From Baffinella frigidus (lineage: Eukaryota > Cryptophyceae > Cryptomonadales > Baffinellaceae): DNA of 21,407 bases. Below are positions 16,223 through 21,407 of this stretch, one piece after another. Position 1 is the first letter of the stretch, and every line of letters starts with the position of its first letter. A program made the position numbers and the translations under genes. The notes under the pieces are model-generated. The model saw only the letters and a list, made by a program, of their open reading frames with translations, made no database searches and had not been told where the DNA came from. The DNA is taken from NCBI GenBank assembly GCA_026770585.1, contig MU646669.1, positions 8,792-30,198 on the forward strand. The letters run 5' to 3'.

Positions 16223-19200
16223 ATGGGTGATGTGAACGATGTGGACGGGGGCGGGGCGCCGGTGAAGAGGGAGGGGCTGGTGCAACGCCATCAAAGCAAG
16301 GGTGGGAGCAGCAAAGAAGCAAAGGGGGCCGAAGCAAGCAGGCCGGCGAGGGAGGAGGGGGGCGGTGCTGAACGCGGCTACGCCGACCTCTTTCGGGAGC
16401 TAGAGGGAATCGAGGCGCGGAGGCGGGGCGAGACAGGTCTCTCCCGGGAGGACTAGGGACCTACTAAAGCCTAAAGCCTGAACCCTAAACCGTGAACCCT
16501 GAATCCTGAACCCTGAACCCTGAATCCTGAACCCTAAACCGTGACACCTAACCCCTACCACCCAACCCATCAACCCTATCCCCCAACCCCTAGCCCCTTA
16601 ACCCAGCCCCCAACCCTGGCTCAGTCCCGTAATCCCCGCATAGCACGTTCGCACACAGCGGGCTACGAAGGGGTTTTCGGCCCGATGCTGACTAAGAATC
16701 AGCTAGGATGTCCGTAGGAAGAACCCTATGTCCCTACTGATGACCTACCGTAGGTACCTATGGATGGTCCACTAAGGGTGATTCGCGAAATCCCTTTGTA
16801 GTCCGCTGTGTGGAGCGGGGCTGTGTCGACGTGCGACGAGAGGTACCACTAGCCCTGGGAGGTGACTCACATAGTGCTCTGGAACATTTTCAATTCACCT
16901 TGCAGACACCCCAGATCTGGGGTGTCTGTGTCAACTTACGTCCCAATCTTGGTACAAAATCAACTTTTGGGATTTCAGTTCCAGAGCACCATTTGAGCCA
17001 CTTGCAAGGGCTAGTGGTAGTGCGTCCACCGACCCTCCCGATTGGACCAAATCATCGATTTTACACTTGAGATTTACCCTTGCAGAGACCTCATATCCGG
17101 GGTCCCTGCAAGGGTAAATCAAGGGTAAATCTGAAATCTAAAATCGACGATTTGGTCCAATCGTGAGGGTTGGTGGGTCGCCCTTTTCTTACACTGTTTT
17201 TTCCCTTTTTTTCCCGCAGCCCACCTGGAAGCGCACTACGCGAAACGACTGTCTAGAATTCGAGAATTGCGGTCAGTTCACAATTCTTCCCCACAAATTG
17301 GCCACTTTTAGGGGGAAAACGATTTTTTTCTCGGGTAAAATGACTTTTGGCGAGGTGCCCATTTGGGCACCGATAAGGTGTCGGTTGGCATCCAGTGATT
17401 TCCCGTAGCAGCTCGGCGTGCCTCCCTCCAAACACGTGCGCGCCCGGTCTGCTCAAGGGCAACCGCACCGACGGATCGCGTCAATCCCAAAGTTTTGCCG
17501 AGGAAGGAGTCGCTTTACAGAAAGAGGCCACTTTAGACCTCAAGGGGTTCAATCAAAAGTCTACGCATTGGCCGGTTGCTGGGATAACAGAAGAGGTGTT
17601 GGGTCAAGCGGCCCCAGCTGGCATGGGAGTTGACTTTTGTGATTGGCCCCCTCTCGGTCGTTCAGTCAACTGCCACGTCAGAATAGAAAATCGCCGAGAA
17701 ATGAAGGGCGCTGTCGTTGAGTGCGGAGTGGGCAGGCGTTCAGGATGAAATTTCATCCTGAAATTTCATCCTGGAACATCTTCCGTTTCTAAGCGGACAT
17801 GCTCCACCTCCTCTCGTTCTTCCACTCGAGGCTGGCAAGGAGAGCATTTTAAATGTGGGGTTGTAAACATTTGGACGAGTCACGGCCGGTGTTGGTCACG
17901 TAGCTCCCGGATATCCGCGAGCTGGGGACGATAAGCTGACTATGTGTGTGGAAATCACTAAGCACTGGTCCAATTGAAAAGGACTTGTAAAGTTACAACT
18001 TTTAAAATCCTCACATTTCTAGCCTCGAGTGGTTCGTCCTGCTCTTCCTCATGCGCTCGCAGCGAAAAAAACTTTCAATACCCGGATCCGGTATTTTTTT
18101 CGGGCTCCGACGACCTTACGGTAGCACGACCCGATTTTTTCTTCTCAATACCTGGATCCTGTAAAAAATATCGGGGTCGGACGACCCTACAGTAGCACAT
18201 TTTCTCGGGGTCGGACGACCCTACGATAGCACATCCCTAGTAGGGACCTAGGGATTTTCTAGGGACCTGGGGGTTTCCGACCCTACGATAGCACTTACCT
18301 AGGGACCTAGGGATTTCCTAGGGACCTAGGGATTTTCCATCGACATGACTGCCTACTCTGAGAGTAGACGTCCTGTGAAATTTACTACAGGCGGTCGTCC
18401 CGATCTGGTAAACTTCTTGAATGGCTCCAAAAACGTAAGTGTCTGGTACACTTGTTGAATGGCTCCGCGGGTTGGTGCCACGCCAGATTCTTGGAGGGGG
18501 TCGCCACAAGTCAATTCCCCGGAAGGAATAAGGGGGGATTGTTTACTTTTGGGATAATTCGGCGCCCAGAAGTGCGCTCGGAAAGAGCCGAACCCCCACG
18601 AGGAATCTGGCGTGGGGTGGGATCGGGTGGGGTGGGGGGTGGTATGCGATTTAGGGGGGGTTGGAGTTCGAACTTCGGACCATCCCTGAAAGGTCCGAAC
18701 TTCGGACTATCCCTGAAACGAGCTTGGTGAGAAGAACCTTCCCAGGCCGTGGTCAGATAGCGAGGGGGCAAATTCATAGGCTAACGGCAAGAAAATGGGG
18801 TTGTTAGGCATACGGGATTGCCTAGGACCTCCTACCATAGGCCGAGGGATCCTAGGACCAAAAAGTCTCGGCCTACGGTAGGAGGTCCTAGGCAATGCCG
18901 TATGCCTAACTACCCCATTTTCAGGCCGTTACCCTACTAAAATGAACGGGCAATTTCTCGACTGGACTCCATTTCGGACGTCACTTTTTAGTACGAACTG
19001 GACCCGACTGGTACTTGACACGTCGAATTTCCGTAATTCGTACCCGAATTGAAAAGACCCGTTTGCCCCCTCGCTATCCGACCAAGGGCACGGCCTCGGC
19101 GGGGGTGCATGCTTGGCGGCCGTGTCGGTAGAAACAAAGGTCTCTCTCTCACTAAGGTGCGGTGAAAAGCCGTTGGCCGTATTGCCAAGTCCCGGTGTTT

Positions 19201-21407
19201 TAAATTTCGTAGAGCTCGTTGCTGATTAGTTGACACCTTTGTTGGTCCGCAAAACTTCCAAACTTCCAAACTCTTTTAGTCAACTCGTATGAAGTCTACC
19301 ACAGCGAAATTCATGCTGTAGTAAATTTCAGGTGAGTTGACTAAAAGAGTTTGGAAGTTTAGAAGTTTTTCGACCCCCCAAAAAAGTGTCAACTAATCAG
19401 CAACGCGCTCTACCGGGAATTCAGAAATGGCTCCCAAAAAGTAATTCCTTCGCTACACACCAAAGCGATCCACGGCTGAACACTTCACCTACGAAGGTGG
19501 GGAGGAAGCGGTGCGTCGCAAGGCCGCGCGGAAACCGAAGCCTCGAAGGCGAGACCCGCCGCACTGGGTCTGCGAGATCATGTGAGACCGAAATCCAGAA
19601 CCCGAAACCCGGAACCCGAAATCCGGAACCCGAATCCCAAAATCTGAAATCCGAAACTGAGCCGCACTGGGTCTGCGAGATCATGTGAGCCCGAAATCCA
19701 GAACCCGAAACCCGGAACCCGGAATCCGGAACCCGAGACTCGGAACCCGGAAACCGAAATCCGGAAACCGAAGCCTCGAAGGCGAGACCCGCCGCACTGG
19801 GTGTGCGAGATCATGTGAGACCGAAACCCGAAACCCAGAAACCGAAACCCACGACCGGAAACCCGAAACCCGAGGCCCGAAACCGAGCCGCACTGGGTGT
19901 GCGAGATCATGTGAGCCCTGCACCCCAAATCCGAAGCCCGAAATCCGGAAGCCGAAATTCGAAACCCGTAACCGGAAATCCGGAACCCGAATCCCAAAAT
20001 CTGAAATCCGATACTGAGCCGCACTGGGTCTGCGAGATCATGTGAGCCCGAAATCCGGAACCCGAAACCCGGAACCGGGAACCCGAAATTCGGAACCCGA
20101 AACCCGAAACACGAAATTCGGAACCCGAAGCCCTGGACCGAGCCGCACTGGATGTGAGAGAGCATGTTCGAGTCATGACAGCACACCCGAAACCAGAAAC
20201 TAGAAACCCGAAACCCGAAACCCGAATCCCAGAACTCGAAACCCGAAACCCGAAACCCTAAACCCTAAGCCCCAAACCTCAAACAATCGGGTTTCGGGGT
20301 CCGGGGTTCGGGTTCAATAAACGTGTCTCCTTCACTAGGCAATGGCTGCACGTGATGCTGATCATCAAGTTGATCGTAAAACCCACGGAAACTTCGGTAG
20401 TTTCTCCTACCGCATTGCCTAGGACCTCCTACCGTAGGCCAAAATCCTAGGACGTTTTGGTCCTAGGAGCCCTACGGCCTACGGTAGGTAGGTCCTACCT
20501 AAATCCGTAGAGAAACTACCGAACTTTCCGTGGGTTTCCCAATTAAAGTTGATCGTCTACCGCAAAAGAGCCTGGGCTCACCAAACTGGTGAGCCCAAAT
20601 AGACTGAGACAGAGGTAGGCGGTACCCAAGAAACCCCCAACCCTCAACCCTCAACCCTCTCCCTCTTCCTCTCTCTCTCTCCCTCTCTCTCCAGGCAATG
20701 GCTGCACGTGATGCTGATCCTCAAGTTCCTCTTCTACCTCTACCTCGACGGCTGGAAGACATCGGCCCTCGCCCTCGCCTTCTGCTTCGTCGGGTAACAA
20801 ACCCGTATCACCAACCGCATCCACATCCTGAACCCACCTCTTGAACCATAAACCATAAACCATTAACCATTAACCATTAGCCATGAACCATGAACCATAA
20901 ACCATGAACCATAAACCATAAACCAAAAATGGAAGACCTCGGCGCTCGCCCTCGCTTTCTGTTTCGTCGGGTCAGCCCCCCATTGCCTACTATCCACGCA
21001 GGGCTGGAGGGGGGGGTATTCAAAAGTCATTTTTGATGGGAAAACTTTGTCAAAGGTGGATTTTTAGCACAAAAACGGCTCCAAGAACGAGCACACGGCT
21101 CCAAGAACGAGCACGGAATACCCCACCCAAGGTCCTGGAGTGGGTACAACACACACACACACGATGTGCGCATGGTAACCTAAACCGTAATCCCTGAACC
21201 CCAAACCCTAAACCCTAAACCTTAAACCCTAAACACAAAACCCTAAACCCTAAACCCTAAACCCTAAACCCCAAACCCCAAACCCTAAACCCCAAACCCC
21301 AAACCCTAAACACTAAACCCGAACCCCTTACCCCTAAACCCTAAACCCCACACCCCAAACCCCACACCCTAAACCCTCAACAGGGGGCAGTACTGGCTGG
21401 ACCGTTT
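16223..21407 (+). CDS. Unidentified membrane protein gene, partial; at least 4 exons
   Basis: I do not recognise this gene. Proposed exons are 16223-16436, 17220-17271, 20695-20793 and 21384 to beyond the window. Each has GT-AG borders and the phases fit at every join. The start has a good context (GCCATGG). Exon 1 (71 codons) is rich in Gly, Lys, Glu and Arg and ends YADLFRELEGIEARRRGET. Exon 2 follows a strong pyrimidine tract (TTTTTTCCCGCAG) and reads AHLEAHYAKRLSRIRELR, helical and coiled-coil-like. Exon 3 reads QWLHVMLILKFLFYLYLDGW and then KTSALALAFCFVG, one or two membrane segments. The last part reads GQYWLDRF. This suggests a cytosolic N-terminus followed by membrane helices. A further exon ending at 19581 (HWVCEI) would also fit in phase between exons 2 and 3. 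It is divergent from ERD2. The hydrophobic exon is the most secure part; the link from exon 1 to exon 3 is inferred from phase. Confidence 0.55.
16475..16620. repeat. CCCTAAA-like satellite in gene 3 intron 1
   Basis: CCTGAACCCTAAACC and CAACCCCTAGCCCC units. The C-rich strand is now on the + strand, opposite to nearly all arrays in ERD2. Confidence 0.88.
16652..16811. repeat. Inverted-repeat element with CACACAGCGGGCTACGAAGG ends
   Basis: The left end is mirrored by CCCTTTGTAGTCCGCTGTGTG. The inside holds a palindrome GACCTACCGTAGGTACC. A single related end is at 8496-8517. Confidence 0.75.
16843..17020. repeat. Inverted-repeat element with CCACTAGCCCT ends
   Basis: GTACCACTAGCCCTGGGAGG and AGTGCTCTGGAAC are mirrored by GTTCCAGAGCACC and AAGGGCTAGTGGTA. 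An inner palindrome CACCCCAGATCTGGGGTG is present. Confidence 0.8.
17026..17176. repeat. Long foldback ending just before gene 3 exon 2
   Basis: CCCGATTGGACCAAATCATC is mirrored by GACGATTTGGTCCAATCGTG. The arms continue to TTTACCCTTGCAGAGACC and GGTCCCTGCAAGGGTAAA, so nearly the whole 150 bp folds. It ends 43 bp before the exon 2 acceptor. Confidence 0.85.
17410..18066 (+). pseudogene. Inverted broken copy of the ERD2 promoter and exon 1
   Basis: Reading along +, 17410-17744 resembles the ERD2 upstream region read on -: AAGAGGCCACTTTAG and TTGGCC..CTCTCGG..GTTCAGTCAACTG are shared. The ATG at 17745 is followed by a 27-base foldback insertion. Then come AACATCTTCCGTTTC, a TAA stop (17790-17792), and ADMLHLLSFF. 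A 211-bp element (17822-18032) interrupts it, and the rest (FVLLF.MRSQR) resumes at 18033. Stop and insertions make it non-functional. It lies inside intron 2 of gene 3. Confidence 0.9.
17822..18032. repeat. Inverted-repeat element related to family L, inserted in the ERD2 exon 1 copy
   Basis: Ends are CCACTCGAGGCT and AGCCTCGAGTGG. The empty site is known from the true exon 1 (CTCTCGTTCTTCGTCC), which gives a target duplication of 2-3 bases (TT or TTC). The interior has GCATTTTAAATGTGGGG and TTGGTCACGTAGC as in family L. Confidence 0.88.
18090..18335. repeat. Repeats of GGTCGGACGACCCTACAGTA and TAGGGACCTAGGGATTT
   Basis: Three or four units end in CGACCCTACGATAGCAC. They are followed by four TAGGGACCTAGGGATTT units. 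The words belong to the same CCTAGG / CCTAC.GTAGG vocabulary as the hairpin elements. Confidence 0.75.
18478..18615. repeat. Inverted-repeat element family M, copy 2
   Basis: CCACGCCAGATTCTTGG to GGAATCTGGCGTGG. Reverse complement of the 8033-8170 copy. Confidence 0.82.
18744..19096. repeat. Large inverted-repeat element with a hairpin inside
   Basis: AGGCCGTGGTCAGATAGC plus GAGGGGGCAAAT is mirrored by GTTTGCCCCCTCGCTATC and CACGGCCT. Inside, 18779-18934 is a second long hairpin whose arms read GAAAATGGGGTTGTTAGGC and GCCTAACTACCCCATTTTC, with a GCCTAGGACCTCCTACC core. Confidence 0.8.
19210..19412. repeat. Inverted-repeat element with TAGAGC ends
   Basis: TAGAGCTCGTTGCTGATTAG is mirrored by CTAATCAGCAACGCGCTCTA. 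Further in, TTCCAAACTCTTTTAGTCAA is mirrored by TTGACTAAAAGAGTTTGGAA. TA ends and the TAGAGC start resemble the element at 4912-5117. Confidence 0.85.
19444..19581 (+). CDS. Possible exon of gene 3 ending in HWVCEI
   Basis: An open frame of 46 codons runs to a good donor (ATCAT|GTGAGA) and would join gene 3 exon 3 in phase. It reads TAEHFTYEGGEEAVRRKAA and then RKPKPRRRDPPHWVCEI, a basic stretch and then a hydrophobic patch. I cannot place its acceptor; a stop lies in frame at 19441. Its 3' edge is copied at least four times downstream, which in this window is a habit of real exons. Confidence 0.35.
19577..20280. repeat. CCGAAACCC satellite with recurring exon-edge units
   Basis: CCCGAAACCCGGAACCCGAA-type sequence is interrupted by GCCGCACTGGGT.TGCGAG plus ATCATGTGAG at about 19660, 19790, 19888, 20018 and, decayed, 20140. 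Spacing alternates between about 100 and 130 bp. The long shadow frames here (FGFRISG and similar) are repeat artefacts. Confidence 0.85.
20339..20377 (+). pseudogene. Copy of the 5' edge of gene 3 exon 3 with acceptor
   Basis: CTAG|GCAATGGCTGCACGTG and on to GATGCTGATCATCAAGTTGA, against CCAG|GCAATGG... at 20693. It reads QWLHVMLIIKLIV; the true exon reads QWLHVMLILKFLF. A hairpin element cuts it at 20378 and it resumes briefly at 20557. Confidence 0.88.
20378..20545. repeat. Hairpin element in the exon 3 copy, with an 11-bp flanking repeat
   Basis: CCCACGGAAACTTCGGTAGT is mirrored by ACTACCGAACTTTCCGTGGG. The core repeats GCCTAGGACCTCCTACCGTA, as in 18779-18934. AAGTTGATCGT flanks both sides (20367-20377 and 20546-20556). 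A target duplication of this size would fit Mutator-like elements, but the right end carries eight extra bases. Confidence 0.7.
20845..20928. repeat. ACCATAA / ACCATGA heptamer array
   Basis: Twelve or so 7-bp units ACCATAA, ACCATTA or ACCATGA, a 7-bp array resembling a drifted CCCTAAA repeat. Confidence 0.9.
20930..20970 (+). pseudogene. Copy of the 3' edge of gene 3 exon 3 with donor
   Basis: These 41 bases match 20753-20793 with four differences, all silent; both read WKTSALALAFCFV. The donor is GTCAGC instead of GTAACA. Upstream is a CCATAAACCATGAA repeat, with no acceptor next to it. Confidence 0.88.
21180..21380. repeat. CCCTAAA satellite running into gene 3 exon 4 acceptor
   Basis: CCCTAAA and CCCCAAA units on the + strand end at CCCTCAACAG, the acceptor proposed for the last visible exon (21384). 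Confidence 0.92.

Noticed and set aside
19578-20186. 202-residue minus-strand frame rich in GFRISG
   Set aside because: It is a translation of the CCGAAACCC satellite.

Overview
The window looks like nuclear DNA of a eukaryotic microalga or similar photosynthetic protist. It has spliced genes with GT-AG introns, many TTTAGGG-type telomere-like satellites (the plant/algal telomere word), a repeat protein of the octotricopeptide (OPR) kind that is common in algae and their relatives, and dense families of short hairpin transposons. I cannot name the organism. No rRNA, tRNA, CRISPR array, transposase or viral gene was seen.

Three protein genes can be assembled. (1) An OPR-like organellar RNA-binding protein on the + strand in three exons (267-4163, complete, about 501 residues). 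(2) An ER lumen protein-retaining receptor (KDEL receptor, ERD2) on the - strand in nine small exons spread over 9.7 kb (15745 down to 6034, complete, about 227 residues). Every exon joins in phase with GT-AG introns, and the ligand-binding residues are kept. (3) A divergent + strand gene of unknown function that starts at 16223 and runs off the right edge. It has a charged N-terminus, a short coiled-coil-like exon and a hydrophobic membrane exon. ERD2 and gene 3 share a head-to-head promoter region of about 480 bp.

Layout: 1-266 flank; 267-4163 OPR gene; 4164-6033 convergent intergenic region packed with hairpin elements; 6034-15745 ERD2, whose introns hold CT/GA microsatellites, minisatellites, TTTAGGG-like satellites and broken copies of its own exons; 15746-16222 divergent promoter; 16223-21407 gene 3, whose second intron holds an inverted broken copy of the ERD2 promoter and first exon.

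The most striking pattern is that exons in all three genes are accompanied by partial copies of their own edges. Copies of a 5' edge, with its splice acceptor, lie upstream of the exon; copies of a 3' edge, often with the splice donor, lie downstream. This suggests that introns here grow by tandem duplication across exon-intron junctions. A second pattern is that the telomere-like satellite mostly flips strand at the divergent promoter, so that its C-rich strand follows the sense strand of each gene.
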